Assembly: GCA_946221495.1 (NCBI GenBank)
Contig: CAMIFA010000006.1
Location: forward strand, 1-64,000
Source: an uncultured cyanobacterium
GTDB lineage: Bacteria > Cyanobacteriota > Cyanobacteriia > Cyanobacteriales > Chroococcidiopsidaceae
Length of the DNA: 64,000 nt
Reading direction: 5' to 3'
In this document: positions 25,780 through 34,305 of the stretch, piece after piece
Position numbering within the stretch: position 1 is the first letter of the stretch
Layout: the number at the start of each line of letters is the position of its first letter
Notes under the pieces: model-generated
Database searches by the model: none
Told to the model about the DNA's origin: nothing
The model's input: only the letters and a program-made list of their open reading frames with translations
Translations under genes and position numbers: made by a program

Positions 25780-26010
25780 ATTGCTTTTGAAGTTAGTTTA
25801 AGCTTGGCTCAATTACTGGCTAAGTGCATTAAATTTTACTTATGCCTCTTGACTTGCTGACATGGATATGCTATCAGTTAAGTTAACGCAGCATTACTTA
25901 GCTTTGTACCAAAATCAGCAGTGATAGCAATTTGCTCTGGATAACTCAAATTTTGAACTGAGCTTAGTTTACTGGCGAAACTATAGCTTTAGACTATAGA
26001 GGCACAGTTG

Positions 26011-27234
26011 TTATTCTCCGTAGTTATATAATAATGGAGAAACCTTAGATACTTGAGTCAAATTATAAGACACACCCTTAGAAGGGATCAGGTCAGGTTT
26101 TCTTGGTTCAAACATACTTGTCCGTAGAAGTCCATAAATTGAGCCTAGTAAAGCTAAACCACTAGCAGCAATGCCTAATCCAAGTAGCAACTGAGAACTT
26201 TTATAAGCTGAGACAAAATTATGACCAGCGCTCTGCTCTAAAGCAGTTTTAAGATGCAGATTAGCGACGAGGGGAATAGTGCTACACGGCTTGCTGGGTT
26301 GATTATTTGGGAGCGTTCGGTGAATAAATTGGATTGGCAGTGAGTTCCGCCTGGTTGCTCGTGTATACTTCCCTAAGCGTTTATTTACTCTTATTTGCTC
26401 TTGGAGACGAGCTTCAACTAATTTTACATCTTCATCTGTAAGCATCAGAGAGTGTTGCAAGCTTTGCAGAAATCTGCGCGTGTTATCATCGATAATACAA
26501 CTTCGCTTAATTGCTTCAGCTAACGCTTGCTCATATCGGCGCAAATTTTCAGTCTGCCCTTGATAAAGTGTGACAGCTACAGTTTCAATAGCAGCATCTT
26601 TGTTTAAAAGCACTGTGTCTTTAATTCCCGCAGCCAAGCATTTCGACGAGGATTTAGCAATCTTTTGGGCATCAGTTTGTGCAAACGCAACTACTGTTTG
26701 CTGTTGAACTGAAAGGAATACATTTAGCAATTTTCCTTGCTTTAAAGCAGTATAGCTGTGAGTACGAGTAACAGAGGGAATTTTTACCCCTGGTCTGGCT
26801 GGTTGGTAATTCCAAAAGTCATTGTTAAAAGTCCAAGGTGTTTGAATAACTATGTTTTTTAAAGAAGCTGGGAGATTTTGCCGTTCTATTAGTTCTAGTG
26901 GTCCCTTTTCTAAGCAAGTAAAAATATTCTCTAGATGAAAATCGAGCAATGGCTCTGCTAAGTAGTAGCAGATAAAATAAGGTACATGGCTACGATTGAT
27001 CTCATCCGTGCCGTCGTTGTACAACCAGCCGAACAGAGTTTGTTCTCTAGTTAGCTGATGTAAGTAAACAGCTCGGTATCCTGGCTGGGGTGGATTGTAG
27101 GTATCCCAGTGTCTAGCAGCTACCTGTTGAATGAAAGCTTGTTGGATTTTTGCAGGAACTTGTGAACTAGCAAGGCTTCTAAACCCCATCCTTGCTAGGC
27201 TAGTGTAAACAATTTGACCGATAAGCAAATGCAT
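26011..27234 (-). CDS. Conserved cyanobacterial hypothetical protein with C-terminal membrane helix
   Basis: 407 residues; I do not recognise a named domain. The N-terminal half (1-175) resembles a family of cyanobacterial proteins that begin GQIVYTSLARMGFRSLAS and contain PGYRAVYLHQLT, FGWLYNDG and HVPYFICYYLAEPL, followed by a FNNDFWNYQPARPGVKIPSV stretch. A middle helical part has LMLTDEDVKLVEARLQEQ, a short motif often seen in cyanobacterial signalling proteins. A hydrophobic segment (about 344-368, LLLGLGIAASGLALLGSIYGLL) is probably transmembrane. The gene is divergent from the tandem-GAF gene at 27348, so a shared regulatory region or function is possible. Confidence 0.7.
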   Translation of the reverse strand: MHLLIGQIVYTSLARMGFRSLASSQVPAKIQQAFIQQVAARHWDTYNPPQPGYRAVYLHQLTREQTLFGWLYNDGTDEINRSHVPYFICYYLAEPLLDFHLENIFTCLEKGPLELIERQNLPASLKNIVIQTPWTFNNDFWNYQPARPGVKIPSVTRTHSYTALKQGKLLNVFLSVQQQTVVAFAQTDAQKIAKSSSKCLAAGIKDTVLLNKDAAIETVAVTLYQGQTENLRRYEQALAEAIKRSCIIDDNTRRFLQSLQHSLMLTDEDVKLVEARLQEQIRVNKRLGKYTRATRRNSLPIQFIHRTLPNNQPSKPCSTIPLVANLHLKTALEQSAGHNFVSAYKSSQLLLGLGIAASGLALLGSIYGLLRTSMFEPRKPDLIPSKGVSYNLTQVSKVSPLLYNYGE

Positions 27235-27347
27235 AATTAATAGTTAGGACAATTGGTACTGTTGCCAAAATATTTCGCGACCATCAAGATTTTAATGTCA
27301 AGTGTTATGAACAGCAGTTTCAAAAATTTTAGTGAAGTGAGCGCACC

Positions 27348-29018
27348 GTGAGTCAGATTTTTAAACGCGATCGCCATATTAATAGTAATCATTACGGTAC
27401 TACCCGTAGTATCAAATTATCTATGATTGAGTATGTTGGTGATTATGCTACTAGTACGGGTGATAATATGCAACCACAAGCAGTTTCTTCGCCACGACAA
27501 GGGGAATATTCCAGATATCCTCGTTCTTGGTCGCAACGGCTAAGAATCAAGAATAAAATCGTTGCTATAGCGCAAGCCTTCAACATAGCTGACGCTCGTA
27601 GACTCGCTACCGTGCTAACGCTTACCGCCGTATTTGTGCTACCGATATTGCCAACAAGTGCTGATGTTATAGACGAAGCAACTGTAACTACCCAAGTTAA
27701 ACAAGCGTCTAGTGTGGAGGTAACAAATTCTACTTCATCAGATACAGCAAGAAGAAAATTAGCGCTGACACTAGCAATTGAAACTATTGTTGCAGCATTA
27801 CTACTAGTCGGTTTAGTTGCTGCTTTCATGGCTAACCGCTCTATGCGTCCGCTGAGAACTGCTACTAAAGATGAGAGTAAAAAGGAACCACTTGCTACAT
27901 CTACACAGTTAACAGCTTCATTTGAGTATGCACCAACTGAAGTAAATTCCTTAAGTCTTGTAGAAGAAGACCAATTAGAACATTCACAATTACTGACAGA
28001 AATTACTCTGCGGATTCGGCAATCTCAATACTTAGAACAACTTTTCCGAACTACAGTCAAAGAAGTGCGACGCGCAATTAAAACAGAGCGAGTAGTAATT
28101 TATGGTCTTAATCCTACGAATTGGGAAGGCAGCGTTGTTGCGGAATCGGTTGAACCTGGCTGGCCGCAAACTTTAAAAGTGAAGATAGACGACCCTTGTT
28201 TTCGCGATCGCCATGTGGAATTGTATAAAAAAGGTCAAGTTACGGCTATCGATGACATTTATCAAGATCCACGAGTTACAGATTGTTATCGCCGAATGTT
28301 GGAACAATTTGCTGTGAGAGCAAATTTGGTTGCGCCAATTTTAAAAAATAATCAGTTAGTCGGTTTAATGATTGCTCACCAATGCTCAGAACCGCGTAAT
28401 TGGCAGCAACCTGATATTGAATTGTTTACGCAAATAGCAACTCAAGTTGGATTTGCCATGAATCAAGTTACTTTCTTAGAAGAGCAAGAAGCCGCAGCTG
28501 AGCGAGGACAATTATTTACAGAAATTAGTAGTCGGATTCGTCAATGTGTCTACTTGGATGATCTCCTGAGAACAAGCGTTAAAGAAGTACGACGCGCTCT
28601 TAAAACTGATCGAGTAATCGTTTTTGGTCTTGATCCAATTACTTGGGATGGCATTGTGGTAGCAGAATCCGTCGCTCCTGGCTGGCCGCAAACTTTAAGA
28701 GTGAGAATAGATGATCCTTGTTTAAGAAGCGGTTATGTAGAAATGTATTTAAATGGTCGTGTACGGGTGATCAATGACATTTACAAAGAACCAGGTTTGA
28801 CAGATTGTTACATTAAAACAGTTGAGCAGTTTGCAGTTAAAGCACAGCTAGTTGCACCAATTATTAAAAATAATGAGCTTCTCGGCTTAATGATTGCTCA
28901 TCAATGTTCCGAACCACGTAATTGGCAGCAGGCTGATATTGAGTTATTTACACAGCTAGCAACTCAACTTGGATTTGCTGTACATCAAGTAACTTTATTA
29001 GAACAAATAGAGCAATAG
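27348..29018 (+). CDS. Membrane protein with two GAF domains of cyanobacteriochrome-like lineage
   Basis: 556 residues from the GTG at 27348. Two hydrophobic segments (about 84-106 and 140-165) bracket a short, probably periplasmic, loop. Two GAF domains follow (about 205-375 and 385-552), very similar to each other (RRAIKTERVVIYGLNP / RRALKTDRVIVFGLDP). Each has DDPC, DIY and a cysteine (C313 and C487) at the position where cyanobacteriochromes bind bilin. In each the residue after Cys is Tyr rather than His, so chromophore binding is uncertain. The protein ends just after GAF2 (LLEQIEQ) with no signalling output domain, whereas related methyl-accepting proteins continue into a coiled coil and MA domain. 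It may be a truncated receptor or a partner protein. Confidence 0.85.
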   Translation: MSQIFKRDRHINSNHYGTTRSIKLSMIEYVGDYATSTGDNMQPQAVSSPRQGEYSRYPRSWSQRLRIKNKIVAIAQAFNIADARRLATVLTLTAVFVLPILPTSADVIDEATVTTQVKQASSVEVTNSTSSDTARRKLALTLAIETIVAALLLVGLVAAFMANRSMRPLRTATKDESKKEPLATSTQLTASFEYAPTEVNSLSLVEEDQLEHSQLLTEITLRIRQSQYLEQLFRTTVKEVRRAIKTERVVIYGLNPTNWEGSVVAESVEPGWPQTLKVKIDDPCFRDRHVELYKKGQVTAIDDIYQDPRVTDCYRRMLEQFAVRANLVAPILKNNQLVGLMIAHQCSEPRNWQQPDIELFTQIATQVGFAMNQVTFLEEQEAAAERGQLFTEISSRIRQCVYLDDLLRTSVKEVRRALKTDRVIVFGLDPITWDGIVVAESVAPGWPQTLRVRIDDPCLRSGYVEMYLNGRVRVINDIYKEPGLTDCYIKTVEQFAVKAQLVAPIIKNNELLGLMIAHQCSEPRNWQQADIELFTQLATQLGFAVHQVTLLEQIEQ

Positions 29019-29035
29019 CATAGGCTAGAAAAATT

Positions 29036-29593
29036 TTACTTAGTACGAGGTAAAAAGCCAAACTGATCATAAACATTCCAACGCTTGCCATCGTGTAGCA
29101 GGAGTGTTAAATAATCTGCTGTAAATTCAAAGTGTAACTGCTGGTGCTGAAATTCTGACCATGCTGCCTTAAAGTTCTGCCGTGTCAAGTCTCGGAAGGC
29201 AACTGTTAGATGTGGAGAAAATGCGCGTGTGGCAACTGTGATAATTTCCACATGAGCTTCTAAATATGTCATTAAATCTCTTTGGAGAGTAAGTAGTTCT
29301 GGCGTTGGCAATACATTGATGTAGATGACACGGGGTGGAAAGGCTGCGAAGCCGCTAAGTGTAACTGGTACTGACTGTTGATTATTAGCAAATGTATCCA
29401 GGCATTGCTTCAGTGCTGGAACTTGAGCGGCTAGACGTTCAAATGGTGGTTGGAGAGTAATATGTGGCGGCGATTTTAAAGCAGCACGGCTATTATAGCG
29501 ATCGCTAAAGTGTTGTTTGATGGAGTTGGCATAATCTTGAATATCTGGTGGTGGTAATAAAGCAATAAAAAAGCGGCATGATTGGTTAGTCAT
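29036..29593 (-). CDS. 2'-5' RNA ligase family protein (ThpR/LigT-like)
   Basis: 185 residues of the 2H phosphoesterase superfamily. Two catalytic HxTx motifs are present: PHITL (H44) and PHLTV in the C-terminal half. The N-terminus RFFIALLPPPDI is typical of the LigT/ThpR group. Members hydrolyse 2',3'-cyclic phosphates and can ligate tRNA halves in vitro; the physiological role is unclear. It is convergent with the tandem-GAF gene (17-base gap). Confidence 0.9.
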   Translation of the reverse strand: MTNQSCRFFIALLPPPDIQDYANSIKQHFSDRYNSRAALKSPPHITLQPPFERLAAQVPALKQCLDTFANNQQSVPVTLSGFAAFPPRVIYINVLPTPELLTLQRDLMTYLEAHVEIITVATRAFSPHLTVAFRDLTRQNFKAAWSEFQHQQLHFEFTADYLTLLLHDGKRWNVYDQFGFLPRTK

Positions 29594-29713
29594 TAGTCAA
29601 TAGTTATTAGTAAAAATTTAATAAATTTCTGAAAGCGGTTTGATTTAAGGTAGTTTAGGGCAGATCGCAATTAGATAAATAATACAGAGAGAGATACTAG
29701 AGGATGCAAGGGA

Positions 29714-29980
29714 ATGCCTTGGTTTGTCAAAATTGAGTCAGGCATTGTAGATAAATCTACTTTTGATCAGCACGTACCCGCTCATAAAGCTTATGTGCAG
29801 AGTTTAATCGCTAAGGGACACAGAGCGCGGAGTGGTTACTGGGCGCAGCGAGGCGGTGGTATGCTGCTGTTTGAGGCAGCGTCTTTGGATGAGGCGCAAG
29901 CAATTGTCAAGAGCGATCCGTTAGTTAAAAATGGCTGTGTTAATTACCAAGTGTACGAGTGGCGGATTGTCGTCGAGTGA
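29714..29980 (+). CDS. YciI-family protein
   Basis: 88 residues with the ferredoxin-like YciI fold: MPWFVKIESGIVDKSTFDQH, then YVQSLIAKGHRARSGYWAQRG and ASLDEAQAIVKSDPLVKNG. The conserved His in the HVPAHKAY area and the SDP aspartate are present. YciI proteins are small putative enzymes with a His-Asp pair; no substrate is known. It lies 62 bases upstream of the SRP RNA gene. Confidence 0.88.
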   Translation: MPWFVKIESGIVDKSTFDQHVPAHKAYVQSLIAKGHRARSGYWAQRGGGMLLFEAASLDEAQAIVKSDPLVKNGCVNYQVYEWRIVVE

Positions 29981-30041
29981 AACTGCAACTGCTTGCTCTT
30001 GATAGCACACAGTTGTTACTGTCCATGCTATGCTGATATTA

Positions 30042-30135
30042 GACCTGGATCCATGCGATCGCAACGCCTAAATCTTGTCAGGACCGGAAGGTAGCAGCAA
30101 TACAGGATGCTTGTGATAGGCGTGGTCTCCGGGTC
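30042..30135 (+). ncRNA. ffs: Signal recognition particle RNA (4.5S, ffs)
   Basis: The hallmark apical sequence GTCAGGACCGGAAGGTAGCA is present near 30077-30096, the symmetric and asymmetric loops that bind Ffh. Flanking arms pair as in bacterial 4.5S RNA: ACGCCTA with TAGGCGT, and an outer GACC-TGGA helix with TCC-GGGTC. The size, about 94 bases, fits small bacterial SRP RNA. Boundaries are inferred from the helix ends. It forms the SRP with Ffh for co-translational membrane targeting. It lies 28 bases before the phasin-like gene start. Confidence 0.93.
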
Positions 30136-30163
30136 GCCTGGTTTTAAGGAGCGCTGTGTAGCT

Positions 30164-30547
30164 ATGCCTGGTTTTGGAGATATTGTACAAAAGGCGTTTT
30201 ACCTCGGTGTCGGCTTGGCTTCTTTTGCTGGTGAAAAAGCAGGCGGAAAAATATCAGAACTGCGATCGCAAGTCCAAAAGTTAGCAGATGAAATGGTCGC
30301 TCGTGGTGAAATGAATACCGAGGAAGCCAAAAAGTTCGTCGAAGATATGATGAACCAAGCTCAACAACCATCTGCTTCGAATTCAGCCAGTAGCACCAAG
30401 AATACTGAACCACGACGCATAGAAATCCTTTCAGAAGACGAAGAACCACCAACTGCTTCTCAACCTCAAGTACAGGATGTAGATCACCTACGTCAGCAAG
30501 TAATTGGACTACAAGAAGAGTTGCAACGTCTGAAGCGCGATAAATAG
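30164..30547 (+). CDS. Phasin-family / coiled-coil protein
   Basis: 127 residues from the ATG at 30164, chosen because the protein then begins MPGFGDIVQKAFYLGVGLAS; a longer ORF would run through the SRP RNA. The N-terminal half (to about residue 65) resembles cyanobacterial phasin-like/PhaF-type helical proteins (KISELRSQVQKLADEMVARG, MNTEEAKKFVEDMMNQ). The C-terminal half is Ser/Pro-rich and ends in a short coiled coil (VDHLRQQVIGLQEELQRLK). A role at storage granules is possible but not shown by context, since no PHA genes are adjacent. Confidence 0.75.
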   Translation: MPGFGDIVQKAFYLGVGLASFAGEKAGGKISELRSQVQKLADEMVARGEMNTEEAKKFVEDMMNQAQQPSASNSASSTKNTEPRRIEILSEDEEPPTASQPQVQDVDHLRQQVIGLQEELQRLKRDK

Positions 30548-30709
30548 CGCGTGATCTCAGCAGAAATAGTATATTTAAATTAGGTTGCGTTCCTATGGGC
30601 GATCGCATCAATATCAACAATATAGCTCTATATATTAATTATGATGTGCTGGATGAATTGGATATTCAGCTAGCATAATTTTATTTATATAGTAAATGCA
30701 TTAAAGCAT

Positions 30710-31102
30710 ATGGAAAAGTGGCAAAAAGATTTTTTTGAGATCCTAGAAACAGTTGCTGATGAGGTAGAACACTTCTTCTTAGGAGTCTCGGAAACGGTAG
30801 ACTCGTTTTTCGATCTTACAGAAGAAATTGCCGAGCAAGTACAAAATACCCTTGTTACCGAACTAGATCAGTATTTTAATGAGCTAGCTGAACCAATTTT
30901 TGAAGTTTACTGGGAACTTGAAGAAGTAATGGGGGAAGTGGATCAGCCTTTTCCTTATCCAGTAGAACCAACTGCACAGACACATCCTGCTTGTATCGGT
31001 TGCCGTAACTACCACGGTCAAGTTTATGGCGGTAATATACTAGTTTGCGGTATGCATCCCTACGGCTGGGAAGACGAAAATTGCCCAGACTGGGAAGAAT
31101 AG
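30710..31102 (+). CDS. Conserved cyanobacterial protein with C-terminal cysteine cluster
   Basis: 130 residues. The N-terminal part is acidic and helical (FFEILETVADEVEHFFLGVS, LTEEIAEQVQNTLV). The C-terminus has four cysteines: HPACIGCRNYHGQVYGG, NILVCGMHPYG and ENCPDWE, a likely metal or Fe-S binding site. No signal or membrane helix is visible. I do not know its function. It lies 36 bases upstream of queF in the same direction, so co-transcription is plausible. Confidence 0.75.
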   Translation: MEKWQKDFFEILETVADEVEHFFLGVSETVDSFFDLTEEIAEQVQNTLVTELDQYFNELAEPIFEVYWELEEVMGEVDQPFPYPVEPTAQTHPACIGCRNYHGQVYGGNILVCGMHPYGWEDENCPDWEE

Positions 31103-31138
31103 TAACGCTCAAAATCGCGTCTTAATTGCACTTTGGCT

Positions 31139-31591
31139 ATGATCAACAATTCCCCATCTTTACAAGAGTCATTTTCTGATGGCGTTAATGCTATTGAACC
31201 ACCTGTGCTAGAGATAAAGTACGGTGAACGTCAAATTGCTGAGGGGAAGTTAATTACATTTCCCAATCCGCGTGTAGGACGGCGGTACAATATTGACATT
31301 ACTTTGCCAGAATTTACTTGCAAGTGTCCTTTTTCTGGCTATCCTGATTTTGCCACAATTCACGTTTCCTACGTTCCCGATCAACAGGTGGTGGAATTAA
31401 AGGCGCTGAAGCTATATATCAATAGTTACCGCGATCGCTACATCTCGCACGAAGAATCGATAAATCAAATTTTAGATGATTTTGTTGCCGCTTGCGATCC
31501 TCTAGAAGCTACTGTTAAAGGGGATTTTGCACCGCGAGGTAATGTTCATACAGTAATTGAGGTACATCATCAGAAGTCAGTTAATTTTTAA
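31139..31591 (+). CDS. queF: NADPH-dependent 7-cyano-7-deazaguanine reductase
   Basis: 150 residues from the ATG at 31139. QueF reduces preQ0 to preQ1 in queuosine synthesis for tRNA. The catalytic cysteine is in TCKCPFSGYPDFATIHV. The QueF motif that contacts NADPH is LKALKLYINSYRDRYISHEE. Length fits the single-domain (unimodular) QueF. Other queuosine genes are not in the window. Confidence 0.95.
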   Translation: MINNSPSLQESFSDGVNAIEPPVLEIKYGERQIAEGKLITFPNPRVGRRYNIDITLPEFTCKCPFSGYPDFATIHVSYVPDQQVVELKALKLYINSYRDRYISHEESINQILDDFVAACDPLEATVKGDFAPRGNVHTVIEVHHQKSVNF

Positions 31592-31600
31592 CTAGCGCCT

Positions 31601-32605
31601 TTATTCATTAAGAACAGGTAAGCACATTTGAATGAGTTGCTTATCATCTCCAGTGGATTGACTATCAAATTCACCTGTAGGTTTTGTAGCTTGATCTTTA
31701 ATATAGTGTTCAATACATCGAGCTACATACTCAGCTAGCTTAACGGGAACAGCGTTACCTATCATCTGCTCAATGTCAGTTTTTGAACCTTCAAAAACAA
31801 AATCTTTAGGAAAAGTTTGTATATAGCTTCTTTCTATAGTAGTTAAGGGACGTATCTCTGATGATATTAGTGCTAAATCGCCTGGATGTGCTTTGTAGGT
31901 TCTTGGGATAGGTCTATTAACACCCCTGACTGTAGGACTTGGCTCATTAATACTAAACACTCCTCGTCGCTTGTAACTTCTTGGATGCCTGTAATAAAAT
32001 TGAATACCTAAACTATCTCCTAGATATTCCCTAATCGTCATTGGTTTATCAGCTAGTTTAGCTTCAAAGTACGGTTCTAACTGGTTGTCTTTTCCGTTAA
32101 GCTCTCCAACCCAGAAAAACCTTTTTCGGATTTGTGGAACACCACATAGACTAGCATTAAATATTTTCTCGCTAAGACCATATCTAGCAGCTTTAAAGAT
32201 TTCTTTTGCTTCTTTATACTTATTACTTTTTGTAAATCTATCAACATTTTCCATAACAAACCAATGAGGTTTAATAGCAGAAATAATTTCGGCAAAGGCT
32301 ATTGTTAAATCACCTCTTCCAAGGTTTTCATTACGTATTCCAGCACTGGAAAAGTCCTGACATGGTGGTCCTCCAATAACTATGTCAGGATTAGTCTCTT
32401 TAAAAATTTTGAAATTACCTTTTAAAGTAGCTAAATCATACAAAAACATTTCATGCTTAAAATTACTGCGGTAAACATTTACAGCAGGCTCCCAATTATC
32501 ATATGCAGCTACTATTTCAAAGCCAACATTCTGGAATCCCAGTGATAGACCACCACATCCTGAAAATAAGTCAATAACCCTGAACTCACTAGGACTTATT
32601 TTCAT
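31601..32605 (-). CDS. DNA (cytosine-5)-methyltransferase of a type II R-M system
   Basis: 334 residues. C5-methyltransferase motifs are in order: motif I VIDLFSGCGGLSLGFQ, motif IV GGPPCQDFS with the catalytic Cys, motif VI VMENV, motif VIII near GVPQIRKRFF, motif IX (SPTVRGVNRPIP in the target-recognition region) and motif X QMIGNAVPVKLAEYVA. It transfers a methyl group to C5 of cytosine in its recognition site. It lies 25 bases downstream of the broken HindVP-like endonuclease gene. HindVP-type pairs recognise GRCGYC, the AcyI specificity known from cyanobacteria, so that site is a reasonable inference. With the nuclease disrupted this is probably an orphan methylase. Confidence 0.94.
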   Translation of the reverse strand: MKISPSEFRVIDLFSGCGGLSLGFQNVGFEIVAAYDNWEPAVNVYRSNFKHEMFLYDLATLKGNFKIFKETNPDIVIGGPPCQDFSSAGIRNENLGRGDLTIAFAEIISAIKPHWFVMENVDRFTKSNKYKEAKEIFKAARYGLSEKIFNASLCGVPQIRKRFFWVGELNGKDNQLEPYFEAKLADKPMTIREYLGDSLGIQFYYRHPRSYKRRGVFSINEPSPTVRGVNRPIPRTYKAHPGDLALISSEIRPLTTIERSYIQTFPKDFVFEGSKTDIEQMIGNAVPVKLAEYVARCIEHYIKDQATKPTGEFDSQSTGDDKQLIQMCLPVLNE

Positions 32606-32630
32606 GTTCTTAAACTACTCCTAGCACCAT

Positions 32631-33722
32631 TTAACTAAAAAGTTTTGGATCATTTAAAATAGCCGCATCAAATCTTCTTTCTGGACTTAAAAAATTATGT
32701 CCTCCTCCCAATATAATATGCTTAATTTCTGTCTTCTCTATTCTAAGCTTTATTAATTCATCGCATATCATATATTGATTAGTACCAGAGCCATTTAACG
32801 CAAATGCTTTATCAGTTTGAGCATTAAAGCTGAGAGTTCTAATAATATCTGAATAAGGAATCTTTCCTGTAATAGCAAAGTCATAAAGCATCTTTGCTAA
32901 CCAAACAAGAGAGCGTGTAGGTCTTCCTATAGCTTGGTTTCTTTTAGCAGATTCTCTAGTAGTGTCAACAAAAAGCCTAGTGAAAGCAAAGTTACTCCAT
33001 ACGAAAATATCTAGGCAATGCTCACGCAGTTTAAATGTTCTTCCATCTGTTTTCCAAATTGGCTGTAAAACTAGAGGTTCTTGTAGATGAAGGTTAGTAG
33101 TTAATAAGTGATCAAGAGCATCAGCTAAATCTGATATTCTTGGTACGACGAAATCTATATCTGACCAAGTCAATACATTATTGCAAACTGGATCGAGATA
33201 ACTAATTAGAGTTTCACGATAATCTTTAAATTTGTAGGCAATACTCAGTGCTAAATAAATAATAGTAACTGGTCTTACAACGATTTCACATCCCCATTTT
33301 TCTTCTGAAAGCTTGTAGGTTGAGTTATCTGGTAATGCTGTCAGTTTTACTTCTAAACATTGAAGGCAAGAGGGAATTGTTGATGTATCAAGTGTAACTA
33401 AGTCAGTTCTTGGAACTCCACCTGTAGTTATTGTTCGATACGGAGTATAGTCACTCTCAAATGAAAAGTACAGATTTTGTGAAAATCAATCGATACCGAA
33501 AATATTTGAAACTTTTATTTTTTCATGCGTAATTTTATATGAACTATCGAGGGTTAGATAAACTGGCTCTAAATTTTTACTAGCCATGTAACAGGCTAGA
33601 GCAGCAGGAAAAGAGCTATTGAACTTGTTTTTACCCCAACTCGCTTCTTTAGAGAAGTCTCTATTTGAACGATATCGATCTAGCCCAAATAGTCCTGGTT
33701 GAATAAACTCTATTTCTACCAT
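32631..33722 (-). pseudogene. HindVP-like type II restriction endonuclease, interrupted by one in-frame TGA
   Basis: One reading frame of about 363 codons runs from the ATG at 33722 (MVEIEFIQPGLFGLDRYRS) to 32631. It is cut by a single TGA at 33486-33488, after codon 78 (SNIFGID). Past the stop the frame continues without a gap: FSFESDYTPYRTITTGG, VPRTDLVTLD, CLEVKLTALPD, KWGCEIVVRP, through to HNFLSPERRFDAAIL. The EVK after the Asp-containing strand fits the PD-(D/E)XK core, and the layout matches the HindVP family. The nuclease core lies after the stop, so the truncated product cannot cut. Either the host has inactivated the enzyme while keeping the methylase, or the base is an error. Confidence 0.8.
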
Positions 33723-33746
33723 TTTAATATTATCAAGGGTTTATAA

Positions 33747-34217
33747 TTACTGACGTATGTACCCTTGTTCTTGCAGTTTCTGAATTGCTCTTTGAGCAAC
33801 TTCTTTACCGTATTGCTGACCAGCAGTAAAAGAATCACTAGTAATTTGAGGACTAACACTAATTAATTTTTTCCCTACAGGTGTTCGATAGAAGGCAATA
33901 AGTTGTTTAATGTCTTCATCTGTTAAATACTTATCATAAATAGGTATTAATCTATTAATTAATTGGTCAACACTAACTCCCGCCGAAAATTCATCCCAAA
34001 ATACTTGGGGAACTTGCGGAAACTGAGACTTCATTGAAGTAATTGATTGATTCAATATTTGTTGGGTAAGGTTTTTTGCACCCGTTATAGCCATTAGTTC
34101 TTTAATAGAATCAATCTTTTCTAAACTTTGATTTTCATTTCTACTTTGTGCTAAAGCGGGGCTACTTATTGTAGTTGCTAATAGCATTACTAAAGGAACA
34201 AAAAGTTTTATTTTCAT
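33747..34217 (-). CDS. DUF2059 exported protein
   Basis: 156 residues. A signal peptide (MKIKLFVPLVMLLATTISSP, cleavage near ALA-QS) exports it. The mature part has the DUF2059 signature: IKELMAITGAKNLTQQILNQ and YLTDEDIKQLIAFYRTPVGKKLI. The family occurs widely in periplasmic proteins of unknown function. It precedes the ccdA-ccs1 genes downstream on the same strand and follows the restriction genes; no operon is certain. Confidence 0.88.
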   Translation of the reverse strand: MKIKLFVPLVMLLATTISSPALAQSRNENQSLEKIDSIKELMAITGAKNLTQQILNQSITSMKSQFPQVPQVFWDEFSAGVSVDQLINRLIPIYDKYLTDEDIKQLIAFYRTPVGKKLISVSPQITSDSFTAGQQYGKEVAQRAIQKLQEQGYIRQ

Positions 34218-34305
34218 AGTTTAAAATTCTTCCTTAATATGTAGTAACTTTTATAAATCTAAAAAGGGACGGGTTAAGCCTATCCCTGTTTACAATTATT
34301 GCTGG

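Noticed and set aside
30107..30163. Extended N-terminus of the phasin-like gene
   Set aside because: The extension lies inside the SRP RNA gene, and the family start MPGFGDIV follows at 30164.
33486..33488. TGA codon as selenocysteine or programmed readthrough in the restriction gene
   Set aside because: No Sec machinery or SECIS element is visible, the family has no Sec site here, and three other genes carry TGA or TAA stops without a common context.
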